A stretch of 64,000 nucleotides of DNA from the NCBI RefSeq assembly GCF_014646215.1, contig NZ_BMNA01000003.1, positions 648,751 through 712,750 on the forward strand. The letters are read 5' to 3'. This stretch comes from Nakamurella endophytica (GTDB lineage: Bacteria; Actinomycetota; Actinomycetes; Mycobacteriales; Nakamurellaceae). Made by a program: the position numbers and the translations under genes. The notes under the pieces were generated by a model. The model ran no database searches. It saw nothing but the letters and a program-made list of their open reading frames with translations, and was not told the origin of the DNA. Of this stretch, positions 51,687 to 62,208 are shown piece by piece (within the stretch, counting starts at the first letter, position 1; each line of letters opens with the position of its first letter).

Positions 51687-52025
51687 TCAGCGAGCTGCGG
51701 CCGCCGCCAGGTGCGGTTCCACGGCGGCCAGGATGGCCGCCCGCGGCCGAGCACCGGTCAGCTGGGTGACCAGTTCGCCGCCGACGAACAGCGCCAGCGT
51801 CGGCAGGCCGAGAACCCGGTAGCGGGCGGCCGTCCCGGGGTGCTGGTCGACGTCCAGCGTGACCACCCGCAGGCGGCCGGCCAGGTCGGCGGCGATCCGT
51901 TCCAGGGCCGGCTTCACCATGACGCAGGGCGGGCACCAGCCGGCGGTGAAGTCGACCAGGACGGGTTCGGCGGCGGCCAGGACGTCCCGGCCGAAGGTGG
52001 CGTCGCCGGTGGCGGGCAGGGTCAT
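51687..52025 (-). CDS. thioredoxin family protein
   Basis: 112 residues. Active site VDFTAGWCPPCVMVKPALERI: the WCPPC motif replaces the usual WCGPC. cis-Pro is in YRVLGLPTLALFVGG, and LDVDQHPGTAARYRV matches the central strand-helix. The ATG at 52025 has AGGAG 5 bases upstream; an in-frame upstream extension has no support. Reduces disulphides in the cytoplasm; the CPPC loop should shift the redox potential relative to CGPC. Convergent with the phosphatase; the next gene on its strand is a HxlR regulator. Confidence 0.92.
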   Translation of the reverse strand: MTLPATGDATFGRDVLAAAEPVLVDFTAGWCPPCVMVKPALERIAADLAGRLRVVTLDVDQHPGTAARYRVLGLPTLALFVGGELVTQLTGARPRAAILAAVEPHLAAAAAR

Positions 52026-52152
52026 CGGTGCTCCTGGGGTTCGAGGCCGTGCTCGGGACACGGTCGGGAAAGGTCGGTGTCGGTCGTGGGACTGCGGTGG
52101 AGCCCCGGTGGGACGGTGGTGACCCGGTCGCGGCTCGACCGGGACGGCGGGA

Positions 52153-52581
52153 TCAGCGGTTCACCTGGGCGACGAGTCGGTCGCCCGGGGCCGTGGTGCG
52201 GCCGCACTCGCACTGCAGGGTCGCGGTGACCCGGCCGCCGCACCCGATGTGCCGGTAGACGATCTCCGGCTCGCCGCCGCCCGGGCGGTGGCGCTCGCCC
52301 CAGTCCGACAGGGCGGCCAGCACGGGCAGCAGGTCCACGCCCGCCGTGGTCAGGGCGTACTCGGACCGGGTCCGGGCGCCGGGCACCCGGTAGCTGCGCG
52401 GCGACAGGATTCCGGCGTCGGTCAACCGGCGCAGCCGGTCGGCCAGCACGGTCCGCGGGGCGCCCGTGCTGCGGTGCAGGTCGTCGAACCGGCGGAGACC
52501 GAGTGCGACGTCCCGCACCACGCGCAGCGCCCACCGGTCGCCCACGATCTCGAGCACGTCCGCCACCGGATCCGTCTGCAC
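52153..52581 (-). CDS. HxlR family winged-helix transcriptional regulator
   Basis: 142 residues. The family signature IVGDRWALRVVRDVALGLRRFDDL is at the N-terminus, then GAPRTVLADRLRRLTDAGIL (recognition helix and turn) and the wing RTRSEYALTTAGVDLLPVLAAL. The C-terminus adds a cysteine pair, HIGCGG and LQCECGR, that may bind zinc or sense redox state, beyond the usual 110-130 residue core. GTG start at 52581 without a clear ribosome binding site. It lies 127 bp upstream of a thioredoxin on the same strand; redox regulation of that gene is plausible. Confidence 0.9.
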   Translation of the reverse strand: MQTDPVADVLEIVGDRWALRVVRDVALGLRRFDDLHRSTGAPRTVLADRLRRLTDAGILSPRSYRVPGARTRSEYALTTAGVDLLPVLAALSDWGERHRPGGGEPEIVYRHIGCGGRVTATLQCECGRTTAPGDRLVAQVNR

Positions 52582-52676
52582 GGTGCTGAGTCTAGACCCG
52601 GGATGCAGCCATCCAGCAAGCCGCGCGTCGGACGGAGGGTCGCGAGGTCGGTCGGTGGACGGTGCCGGGTGGGCGG

Positions 52677-55067
<2,391 letters not shown>

Positions 55068-55138
55068 CGGGTCTCCATCTGTCGGCGGGCGTGGGACGCG
55101 CGGGGCGGTGCGCGGTGCTCGGGACCGGGTGCGGGTCG

Positions 55139-55591
55139 TCAGGCCCGCCAGGTGCCGTCGCGCAGCAGCTCACGGTCGGGCAGCTCGTCGACCTCGCGCC
55201 AGGCCTGGATCCGGCGGGGGACGATGCGGAACCAGCGGTACGGCGTCGACAGCGTGCGCGGGTCGAAGCCGGTCCGCGCGGCGAAGCGGTCACCCTCCTC
55301 CCGGCTCCGCGCGTCGATCGGCAGCACCGTGACGTCGCCGTCGATGGTGCAGACGTCGCGGGTGTGGCCCAGCGCCAGTCGAACGGACCGGCCGGCCGCC
55401 AGGTTCCGGCCGGTCGGGCTGTCGGCCGGGGTGGCCAGCCAGACGGCCTCGCCGTCCCAGTCGAACGAGAGCGGCACCAGGTACGGGACACCCCGCGCCG
55501 ACGCCGTCGCGACCCACAGGTCGACGTCCCGTTCCAGCCGGTCCAGGGTGTCCCGGCGTCGCTCGGCGCGGGTGCGCGGTTCCGGGGTCAC
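55139..55591 (-). CDS. pyridoxamine 5'-phosphate oxidase-like (split-barrel flavin/F420) protein
   Basis: 150 residues. The split-barrel pattern is LERDVDLWVATASARGVPYLVPLSF, then DGEAVWLATPADSPTGRNLAAG, RSVRLALGHTRDVCTIDGDVTVLP (in blocks), and YRWFRIVPRRIQAWREV. The type binds FMN or F420 and reduces small substrates; the Ala-Thr-Ala-Ser region and the Arg-Asn-Leu stretch fit small actinobacterial homologues. GTG start at 55591. Upstream of the UvrA2-like gene, 71 bp apart; may be cotranscribed. Cofactor not decidable by eye. Confidence 0.85.
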   Translation of the reverse strand: MTPEPRTRAERRRDTLDRLERDVDLWVATASARGVPYLVPLSFDWDGEAVWLATPADSPTGRNLAAGRSVRLALGHTRDVCTIDGDVTVLPIDARSREEGDRFAARTGFDPRTLSTPYRWFRIVPRRIQAWREVDELPDRELLRDGTWRA

Positions 55592-55733
55592 GCCGGCTCC
55601 GGCGTGCGGGCGGCTGCCGGGCCGGGCGCCGGTCGTCGGCCGGCACGGTGGGCGGTCGGGACGGGAGCAGCGGCCGGCATGGCGGTCAGGCTAGGGCCCG
55701 CGCGGCCGGGTCGCCCGGCGTGCGACGGGCTGC

Positions 55734-56210
55734 TCAGCGATGCAGGGTGAGCAGCCAGGTGTTCCAGGTACCGGTGCGGCGGTAGGCCACCTCGTCGACC
55801 AGCTGCCGGACGATCATCAGCCCGTACCCGCGGACCTGCGCGACGCCGGCCACCGGTTCGGGGGCGTCGGCCCCGTCGAACGGCCGGCCCTCGTCGGACA
55901 CCGCGACGACCACCCGGTGCGGGTGCACCCGGCCCACCAGCCGGATGCGGTCGGTCGGCGCCAGATCGGCGTGGTCCACCGCATTGGTGCACACCTCGTG
56001 CACCGCCAGCTCCAGCCGGGCGAGCAGCCGTGCGCCCTCGTCCGCACCGGTCGCGGCCAGCAGGTCCCGCAGCCACGGACCCACCTCGCGCACCGACAGC
56101 AGGTCGGCGGCGACGGACAGCCGCGACGTCACCGGCCGGGTCGTGTCGACCGACTCCGCCGGGCCCCGCTGGGCCGCGAGGCCGGTGGTCCGGGTCCCGG
56201 TCGTGTCCAC
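55734..56210 (-). CDS. RsbW-like anti-sigma factor/serine kinase (HATPase)
   Basis: 158 residues from the GTG at 56210, which follows GGAGGGG at a good spacing; an open frame to 56306 lacks support. The Bergerat ATP-site boxes are present: N-box ELAVHEVCTNAVDHADLAP, G1 VAVSDEGRPFDG, and G2 VRGYGLMIVRQLVDEVAY. RsbW-type proteins bind a sigma factor and phosphorylate its antagonist. No sigma factor or antagonist is adjacent, but a SpoIIE-type phosphatase, the natural opposite activity, is at 50361, suggesting both belong to one partner-switching circuit. That link is inference. Confidence 0.88.
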   Translation of the reverse strand: MDTTGTRTTGLAAQRGPAESVDTTRPVTSRLSVAADLLSVREVGPWLRDLLAATGADEGARLLARLELAVHEVCTNAVDHADLAPTDRIRLVGRVHPHRVVVAVSDEGRPFDGADAPEPVAGVAQVRGYGLMIVRQLVDEVAYRRTGTWNTWLLTLHR

Positions 56211-56359
56211 CGCCCACCCCTCCGTCCGTGGTCGCCACCCGGCTCGGTCGCCGTGTCGTCGTCGCCCCGAAGTCTGGCAGGACGCGCGGGTCGTCACGCA
56301 GCGCACGACGCAGCATCACCGGATCGAGGTGCGCACCGCTCTCCCGGGTGGCGCCGGCG

Positions 56360-57220
56360 TCACCCCTGGCCGATCAGCCGGTGCCCGGCGGCGTCCGTCC
56401 CGGAGACGTCGGTGTCGATGCCGCCGGGGATCCGGCATGCGCCCTTGAGGACGGCGGTCTGCCGGACGACGTACCCGCGGGCGACCTGCGGCGCCGACCC
56501 GGACGCGGACCGCCAGAAGACCTGCACGCCGGGCAGAGCGGAGATCTGCGCCGCGGTCAACCGCTGCGGGACGCCGACGTAGACGGCCGGCACGTACCCG
56601 CGGACGGAGACCGCCCTGGCCCAGTTCGCCACCCAGGTCCGGAGGGTCGCGGCCGAGGCCGTCGTGGTGTCCTCCAGGTCGAGGAAGATCTGGGCGCCGG
56701 CCGGGTACCCGGCCTGGCGGGCCTTCTGGGCGACGATCGTCCCGCGCTCGGTCCCCATCGTGGCGGTGGGCCACGCCGACGGGTCGTAGCCCTGGTAGAG
56801 CACCGCGTGCATGGTGATGGCCTTGGCCGCCGCCAGTTCGGCGCGCCAGGCGGTGCCGGTCACGTGGATCATCGTGAACGCGTAGCCGGCGTTGCGCAGG
56901 CAGGCGAGCTGCGCCGGTGTCTCGACGTGCGAGGAGTCGAACCCGCGCCGGCCGGGCCCGATCACGAACCGGACGGCCGGCCCGGCCGCTGCGGCGCGGA
57001 CCGTGGCCGGCGCCGCCGGCGAGGCCGCCGCGGGCGCCACCGGGGAGGCCGCCACTGGCGCCACCGGCGAGGCCGGCGCGGGCGCCGGGGCCGCTGCGGC
57101 GACGTCGGGGGACAGCAGCACGGCACCGGCCGCGAGGGCGGCGGCGGTCACCGACCGGAGCAGGCGGCCGGCGCGGCGCCGGTGCGGCGCGCCGGGGGTG
57201 CGGGGACGGTCGATGCTCAC
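56360..57220 (-). CDS. secreted DUF1906 glycoside-hydrolase-like protein
   Basis: 286 residues. N-terminal Arg-rich signal (RPRTPGAPHRRRAGRLLRSV then AAALAAGAVLLSPDVAAAAP), which includes RR pairs and might be Tat-exported; then a Pro/Ala/Val repeat linker (ASPVAPVAASPVAP) and the domain from about residue 85: RRGFDSSHVETPAQLACLRNAGYAF, HAVLYQGYDPSAWPTAT, AGAQIFLDLEDTTT and YVPAVYVGVPQRL. The Asp of GFDSSH and the FLDLED strand resemble GH25-type folds seen in Rv2525c. Catalysis is not proven for the family. GTG at 57220 follows GAGGAGG. Divergent from the NCS1 permease. Confidence 0.85.
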   Translation of the reverse strand: MSIDRPRTPGAPHRRRAGRLLRSVTAAALAAGAVLLSPDVAAAAPAPAPASPVAPVAASPVAPAAASPAAPATVRAAAAGPAVRFVIGPGRRGFDSSHVETPAQLACLRNAGYAFTMIHVTGTAWRAELAAAKAITMHAVLYQGYDPSAWPTATMGTERGTIVAQKARQAGYPAGAQIFLDLEDTTTASAATLRTWVANWARAVSVRGYVPAVYVGVPQRLTAAQISALPGVQVFWRSASGSAPQVARGYVVRQTAVLKGACRIPGGIDTDVSGTDAAGHRLIGQG

Positions 57221-57480
57221 GCTGCCTCCTCGGCGTCGTCCCGGGACGGGACCCGGCGATCCGGACCATGAGAACAGAACACGGCCCGACGGGCACGCCG
57301 GGAGGCTGCAGCACCGGCCGGGCGCGGCGCGTCCGGAGTGCCGCCCGGGCGCGCGGCGACGGACGCGGGCGGTGCCGGCGCCCCGGATGCCGGAGGGTCC
57401 GCGGACCGCTGCGGCGAGCACAATGCCTGGCAGCGCCGCAGCAGCACACGCACGCTGCACCCCGCGGGACAGGAGTCGGC

Positions 57481-58980
57481 ATGGGGAACACGGGATCGGT
57501 GCCGGTCGGCACCGGCACGGCGACCGCGGGCACGGCGGCCGGCACCGGGGTGATCGAGGCCAACGGCATCAACGTCATCGCCGACGAGGAGCGCAAGGGC
57601 CGCCCCAGGGACCTGTTCTGGCCGTGGTTCGGCTCGAACGTGTCGGTGCTCGGGCTCTCGTACGGGTCCTTCGTCCTCGGCTTCGGGGTGTCGTTCTGGC
57701 AGGCCACCGTCATCGGCCTGGTCGGTGTCACGGTGTCGTTCCTGCTGTGCGGCTTCATCGCGGTGGCCGGCCGGCGCGGTTCGGCGCCGACGATGGTCCT
57801 GTCCCGGGCGGCCTTCGGCGTGCACGGCAACAGGCTGCCGTCGCTGATCTCGTGGATCCTGACCGTCGGCTGGGAGACGGTGCTGATCATCCTGGCCACC
57901 CTGGCCACCGCGACGGTCTTCGGCCGGCTGGGGTGGGGATCCGGCGCTCCGGTGCAGGTCGTCGCCATGATCGTCGTGGTGGCGCTGACCATCGCCGGCG
58001 GCGTCGCCGGGTTCGACGTCATCATGCGGATGCAACGGTGGATCACCGTCGTCACCGGCGTGTTGACGGTGGTCTACGCCGTGCTCGTGGTCCGGCACAT
58101 CGACTGGTCCGCGGTCTCGTCGCTGCCCTCCGGCTCCGGCACGGCGTTCCTCGGTGGCTTCGTGTTCGTCATGACCGGCTTCGGCCTCGGGTGGGTCAAC
58201 GCCGCCGCCGACTACTCGCGCTACCTGCCGCGATCCGCATCCGCGCGCGGCATCGTCGGCTGGACCACGCTCGGCGGCGCGGTGGCACCTGCGCTGCTGG
58301 TCGTCTTCGGCGCCCTGCTGGCCGGGTCGTCCGGCGAGCTGTCGACGGCGATCGGGGCCGACCCGATCGGCGCGCTGGCGGAGCTGCTGCCGACCTGGTT
58401 CCTGGTCGTCTTCGTGGTCGTCGCCGTGCTCGGCCTGGTCGGCGGCGCGGTGCTGGACATCTACTCGTCGGGCCTGGCCCTGCTCTCGCTCGGTGTCCCG
58501 CTGCGGCGCTACCAGGCGGCGCTGGTCGACGGACTGATCATGATCGTCGGCGCGGTGTACGTGGTCTTCCTGGCGCACAGCGACTTCCAGGCGCAGTTCA
58601 CCGGGTTCCTGATCACCCTCGGAGTGCCGGTCTCCGCATGGTGCGGCGTGGTGCTGGCCGACATCCTGCTGCGCCGGCGCGACTACGCCGAGGCAGACCT
58701 CTACGACGCGCGGGGCCGCTACGGATCCGTCCGGTGGGCCGCCGTCCTGCTGGTGGTGATCGGGACGGCGCTCGGCTGGGGACTGGTGACGAACTCCGCC
58801 GCCGGCTGGCTGGACTGGCAGGGGTACCTGCTCGGCCCGTTCGGTCTCGGCGGCCGGGAGGGCGGCTGGGCGTTCGCCAATCTCGGCGTCCTGGTCGCGC
58901 TGGCGGTCGGGTTCGTCGGCACCCTCGCGCTGTCCTCGGGCCGGGTGCGGCGACAGGAGGCCGTGCCGGCCGGCCGGTGA
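57481..58980 (+). CDS. NCS1-family purine/cytosine permease
   Basis: 499 residues with 12 predicted membrane helices. Family marks: WPWFGSNVSVLGLSYGSFVLG near residue 49, LSRAAFGVHGNRLPSLISWILTVGW near 105, and FGLGWVNAAADYSRYLPRSAS near 235, all conserved in the CodB/Fcy2-type transporters that import nucleobases or related compounds with cations. The N-terminus has a Gly/Thr/Ala-rich stretch (GTGTATAGTAAGTGVIEANG) before the core. ATG with CAGGAG 6 bases upstream. No nucleobase deaminase is adjacent, so the substrate cannot be inferred from context. Confidence 0.92.
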   Translation: MGNTGSVPVGTGTATAGTAAGTGVIEANGINVIADEERKGRPRDLFWPWFGSNVSVLGLSYGSFVLGFGVSFWQATVIGLVGVTVSFLLCGFIAVAGRRGSAPTMVLSRAAFGVHGNRLPSLISWILTVGWETVLIILATLATATVFGRLGWGSGAPVQVVAMIVVVALTIAGGVAGFDVIMRMQRWITVVTGVLTVVYAVLVVRHIDWSAVSSLPSGSGTAFLGGFVFVMTGFGLGWVNAAADYSRYLPRSASARGIVGWTTLGGAVAPALLVVFGALLAGSSGELSTAIGADPIGALAELLPTWFLVVFVVVAVLGLVGGAVLDIYSSGLALLSLGVPLRRYQAALVDGLIMIVGAVYVVFLAHSDFQAQFTGFLITLGVPVSAWCGVVLADILLRRRDYAEADLYDARGRYGSVRWAAVLLVVIGTALGWGLVTNSAAGWLDWQGYLLGPFGLGGREGGWAFANLGVLVALAVGFVGTLALSSGRVRRQEAVPAGR

Positions 58981-59022
58981 GCCGCCGGCGGGTCGCGCCG
59001 TCGGGCTGGGCAGACTGTCGCC

Positions 59023-60117
59023 GTGACGACGCGCACCATGGGGGTCGAGGAGGAGCTGCTGCTCTTGGCCGCGGACGACGGCCGCCCCGCTCCCGCCGCC
59101 CCCGCGGTCATCGACGTGGCCCGCCGGGCCGCGCCCGGCGACGACGAGCCGGTCGAGAAGGAGTTCAAGCGGGAGCAGGCCGAGATCGGTTCGGCGCCGA
59201 CCGACGACGCCGGGGAGCTGCTGCGCGACCTGCGCTCGCGGCGTGGCCGGGCGGCGGCCGCCGCGCAGGCCACCGGGGTCCGGCTGGTGGCCCTGGCGAC
59301 CAGCCCGCTGCCGGTGCAGCCGACCCCCACCGCCGACGAACGGTACCGGCGCATGCACCGCGAGTTCGGCGTGCTCGCCCGCCAGCAGCTGGCCTGCGGC
59401 GAGCACGTCCACGTCGAGGTGGCGTCCCGGGACGAGGGTGTTGGCGTGCTGGACCGGATCGCCCCGTGGTTGCCGGTGCTGCGCGCGCTGTCGGCCAACT
59501 CGCCGTTCTGGCAGGGCCAGGACACCGGTTACGCCAGCTACCGCACGCTGGCCTGGGGGTCCTGGCCCAGCGCGGGACCGGCGACCGGCTTCGGTGACGC
59601 GCAGGGGTACGACCGGGCGGTCGCCGACCTGGTCGCCACCGGAGCCGCCCTGGACGACGGGATGGTCTACTTCGACGCCCGGCTGTCCCGCCGGTACGAC
59701 ACCGTCGAGGTGCGGGTGGCCGACGTCTGCACCGACGTGGCGGACTCCGTCCTCGTCGCCCTGCTGATCCGGGGCCTGGTCGACGTCCTGGCGCAGCAGT
59801 GGCGCAGCGGCGTCCCCGTGCCGGAGCTCCGGCCGGAGCTGCTGCGGGCGGCCACCTGGCGCGCCGCCCGTGACGGCCTGTCCGGGGAGCTGGTCGACCC
59901 GCGCGGGGCCGGACTGCGACCCGCCGGCGACGTGCTGGCCGCCCTGGTGCAGCTGGTCGAGCCGGCCCTGGGCCGGGACGACGCCGACCGCGTCCACGAC
60001 GCCGTGCAGCGGCTGCTGCACGACGGCACCGGCGCGGACCGCCAGCGCGCGGTGCTGCGGCGGACCGGGTCGCTGCAGGCCGTGGTGACGGACGCGGCCG
60101 CCCGCACCCTGGCCTGA
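59023..60117 (+). CDS. carboxylate-amine ligase, YbdK/EgtA-like GCS2 family
   Basis: 364 residues. The opening TMGVEEELLLLAADDGRP has the GxEEE metal-binding triad of glutamate-cysteine ligase type 2, followed by EKEFKREQAEIGSAPTDD, LACGEHVHVEVASRDEGV (second site with HVHV) and VYFDARLSRRYDTVEVRVADVCTD, all YbdK marks. YbdK has weak glutamate-cysteine ligase activity and its true substrate is often unclear; actinobacteria can use such enzymes in ergothioneine synthesis (EgtA), but no egt genes flank it. The GTG start has no Shine-Dalgarno and CAGACT 6 bases upstream, so it may be leaderless. A hairpin follows the stop by 12 bp. Confidence 0.88.
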   Translation: MTTRTMGVEEELLLLAADDGRPAPAAPAVIDVARRAAPGDDEPVEKEFKREQAEIGSAPTDDAGELLRDLRSRRGRAAAAAQATGVRLVALATSPLPVQPTPTADERYRRMHREFGVLARQQLACGEHVHVEVASRDEGVGVLDRIAPWLPVLRALSANSPFWQGQDTGYASYRTLAWGSWPSAGPATGFGDAQGYDRAVADLVATGAALDDGMVYFDARLSRRYDTVEVRVADVCTDVADSVLVALLIRGLVDVLAQQWRSGVPVPELRPELLRAATWRAARDGLSGELVDPRGAGLRPAGDVLAALVQLVEPALGRDDADRVHDAVQRLLHDGTGADRQRAVLRRTGSLQAVVTDAAARTLA

Positions 60118-60129
60118 CCCCGTCGAGCC

Positions 60130-60150
60130 GCCGGCGCACGCACCGCCGGC
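60130..60150. terminator. hairpin after the YbdK-like gene
   Basis: GCCGGCG-CACGCAC-CGCCGGC: 7-bp perfect stem starting 12 bp after the stop codon. No T-run; plausible terminator for this phylum. Confidence 0.5.
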
Positions 60151-60154
60151 CCGG

Positions 60155-60193
60155 CCCCTGGTGATGGCCCCTGGTCACCGCCCCTGGTCACCG
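60155..60193. repeat. 13-bp tandem repeat, 3 units
   Basis: CCCCTGGTGATGG then two exact copies of CCCCTGGTCACCG, immediately after the hairpin. Lies in the 613-bp non-coding stretch 60118-60730. Confidence 0.85.
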
Positions 60194-60321
60194 CCCGACC
60201 GAGGCAGGTGCGGCCGGCACCGCGGGTGCCAGATCGCCGTGTCCCCGCGTCCGGGTACCGGGGTGTGTGTCCGGGGCGCGCGCGGGTCCGCGCCGCTCCC
60301 GGAGGCCGATCTTTGCATGCC

Positions 60322-60385
60322 TTGACACCGCGCCAGGCTTCGGTCATATTCATGTGCATCACCACCCGCGCGATGCATGAATATG
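60322..60385 (+). promoter_or_regulatory. strong promoter with overlapping operator upstream of the epoxide hydrolase
   Basis: TTGACA at 60322-60327, exactly 17 bp, then CATATT at 60345-60350, the best sigma-70-type promoter in the window. The -10 box is the left arm of an inverted repeat: CATATTCATG (60345-60354) and CATGAATATG (60376-60385) with a 21-bp loop. The AT-rich island is striking in its surroundings. A repressor bound to both arms would cover the -10 and the transcription start. The first downstream gene is the epoxide hydrolase, with about 370 bases of leader unless another start lies between. Confidence 0.75.
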
Positions 60386-60431
60386 CAGATCGCGTCCTCC
60401 ATTCCGACGTCGTGATGGTGAAGGAGACGCT

Positions 60432-60563
60432 GTGGTCCACCCGGTACCCCGTCCGAGATCCGTGACGGCCGACCGTCCGTCCGCCTCCGCGCTCCCGCAC
60501 CACGGGTCCTGCCCGATCCCTGGCAGCACCGGCGTGCCGCAGGACGCCCGCACTGTGGGCTGA
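60432..60563 (+). CDS. possible 43-residue small ORF in the epoxide hydrolase leader
   Basis: GTG at 60432-60434 follows AAGGAG at five bases, a good ribosome binding site, and the frame runs to a TGA at 60561-60563. The peptide (MVHPVPRPRSVTADRPSAS...) is basic and proline-rich with no recognisable domain. A second short frame, beginning ATG at 60373 and ending at 60465, overlaps it. Either could be a leader peptide of the regulated transcript, or neither. The call rests only on the ribosome binding site and position after the promoter. Confidence 0.25.
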   Translation: MVHPVPRPRSVTADRPSASALPHHGSCPIPGSTGVPQDARTVG

Positions 60564-60730
60564 TCGCCCGGCCGCGCCGGCGCCGGCCGCGCAAGGCAAC
60601 CGCCCCGCCGGCATCCACCGCGCCACCCCCCGTGGCCGGGCCCGGACCGGGCCGACCACGCGCCGTCCCACCACCTCCGACCCGCACCGGTGCACCCGCC
60701 GACCGGCGCCGCCCACAGACGGGAGACCCC

Positions 60731-61969
60731 GTGGCCACCGACGACCACGACGTGCAGAGCTTCACCATCTCGATCCCGGAGGCCGACCTCCAGGACATGA
60801 ACGAGCGCCTGCGCCGGACCCGCTTCCCCCAGGACTTCGCCAACGACGACTGGCGGTACGGCTACAACTCCGCCTACCACCGCCAGCTGGTCGACTACTG
60901 GATCAACGAGTACGACTGGCGCGACGTCGAGCGGCGGATGAACGAGCTGCCGAACTTCAAGGTCGACCTGATGGGCGTGCCGCTGCACTTCATCCACGCC
61001 AGGGGCAAGGGACCGAACCCGATGCCCCTGCTGCTGCACCACGGCTGGCCGTGGACGTTCTGGGACCTGCGCAAGGTGATCGGTCCGCTGACCGACCCGG
61101 CGAGCTACGGCGGGGATCCCGCCGACTCGTTCGACGTCGTGCTGATCTCCCTGCCCGGCTACGGTTTCTCCTCGCCGCTGACCGAGACCGGTTGGAACTT
61201 CTGGCACACCGCGGACCTCGAGAACACCTTGATGAAGGACGTGCTCGGGTACGAGAAGTACGCCACCGCCGGTGGCGACTGGGGCGCGCTGATCGCGCAG
61301 CAGCACGGCCACAAGTACGCCGACGACCTGTTCGGTCTGTACACGCACTTCCCGGCGCAACTGAGCCACTACCTGGCCGAGCACCCGGACGCACCGCCGG
61401 ACGTGGCCTACGACCCGGTGCTCGGCCTGCCGGCCGCCGACCAGTACGGCGAGGGCGAGGACGGCTGGTTCGAGCGCGGAAAGCTGTTCGTGGAGAACGA
61501 GAGCGGCTACGGCGAGATGCAGCTGACCAAGCCGCAGACGCTGGCCGCGCTGGTCGCCGACTCGCCCGCGGGCCAGCTGGCCTGGATCACCGAGAAGCGC
61601 TACTTCTGGGGCCTGGCCGAGCGCGGCGTCGGGACCGAGGCCTTCGAGCGGGTGTGGCCCAAGGAGGACCTGGTCACCACGGCCGCGGTGTACTTCCTGA
61701 CCAACACCGGCGGAACCTCGTCGCGGTACTACTGGGAGTGCAGAGGCAACCCCTGGCGGCCCTCCCACGAGGGCTTCCCGGTGGTCACGGCGCCGACTGC
61801 GGTGGGCATCTACCCCGGTGAGATCTACAAGCCCCCGCGTAAGTGGACCGAGCGCTACTTCAACCTGCAGCAGTACCGCGTGCACGACGAGGGCGGCCAC
61901 TTCGCGCCGCTCGAGGTGCCGGACACCTACGTCGACGACGTGCGGACGTTCTTCCGGACATTCCGCTGA
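60731..61969 (+). CDS. epoxide hydrolase family protein with N-terminal EHN domain (alpha/beta hydrolase)
   Basis: 412 residues. The N-terminal EHN cap-like segment FTISIPEADLQDMNERLRRTRFPQDF (in blocks) and DWRYGYNSAYHRQLVDYW is that of microsomal-type epoxide hydrolases. The oxyanion motif LLLHHGWPWTFWDL, the nucleophile Asp183 in AGGDWGALIAQ and the His390 base in DEGGHFAPLEVP complete the site; a Tyr in the lid is in NTGGTSSRYYWE. The reaction opens an epoxide to a diol in the cytoplasm. The GTG at 60731 has GGGAG 5 bases upstream, and in-frame upstream extension lacks family sequence. A very strong, operator-covered promoter lies 350 bp upstream. Confidence 0.93.
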   Translation: MATDDHDVQSFTISIPEADLQDMNERLRRTRFPQDFANDDWRYGYNSAYHRQLVDYWINEYDWRDVERRMNELPNFKVDLMGVPLHFIHARGKGPNPMPLLLHHGWPWTFWDLRKVIGPLTDPASYGGDPADSFDVVLISLPGYGFSSPLTETGWNFWHTADLENTLMKDVLGYEKYATAGGDWGALIAQQHGHKYADDLFGLYTHFPAQLSHYLAEHPDAPPDVAYDPVLGLPAADQYGEGEDGWFERGKLFVENESGYGEMQLTKPQTLAALVADSPAGQLAWITEKRYFWGLAERGVGTEAFERVWPKEDLVTTAAVYFLTNTGGTSSRYYWECRGNPWRPSHEGFPVVTAPTAVGIYPGEIYKPPRKWTERYFNLQQYRVHDEGGHFAPLEVPDTYVDDVRTFFRTFR

Positions 61970-61972
61970 GCA

Positions 61973-62006
61973 GTCGCGCCGTCCCGCCCGCGGGAGCGCG
62001 CGCGAC
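61973..62006. terminator. hairpin after the epoxide hydrolase gene
   Basis: Nested stems GTCGCGC / GCGCGAC (outer) and TCCCGC / GCGGGA (inner, 2-base loop), starting 3 bp after the stop codon. A convincing terminator-like structure without a T-run. Confidence 0.65.
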
Positions 62007-62095
62007 GGTGCGGAACCGCTGCGTCGCGCCCATTCCGCGGCGGTGACACCACCGTCGCGACAGCGTCCTCGCAGGTCACGGCTCGATCGTGAGCC

Positions 62096-62125
62096 TTGAC
62101 ACAGTCGCCCCCGAGTCGCAACAAT
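62096..62125 (+). promoter_or_regulatory. promoter of the sugar ABC importer
   Basis: TTGACA at 62096-62101, 18 bp, then AACAAT at 62120-62125. The leader to the ATG at 62209 is about 75 bases and AT-richer than average. Good match to a housekeeping promoter. Confidence 0.6.
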
Positions 62126-62208
62126 TGGTCATCGACATTCGGGCGTCGCATTTCCATGCAGTTGACCGCCTTCCGGCCGTGCCCACCACCGACCCGAAAG
62201 AAGAACCC

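Noticed and set aside
59023-60117. Calling this gene gshA or egtA
   Set aside because: The family is clear but its substrate is not; no ergothioneine or glutathione genes lie beside it.
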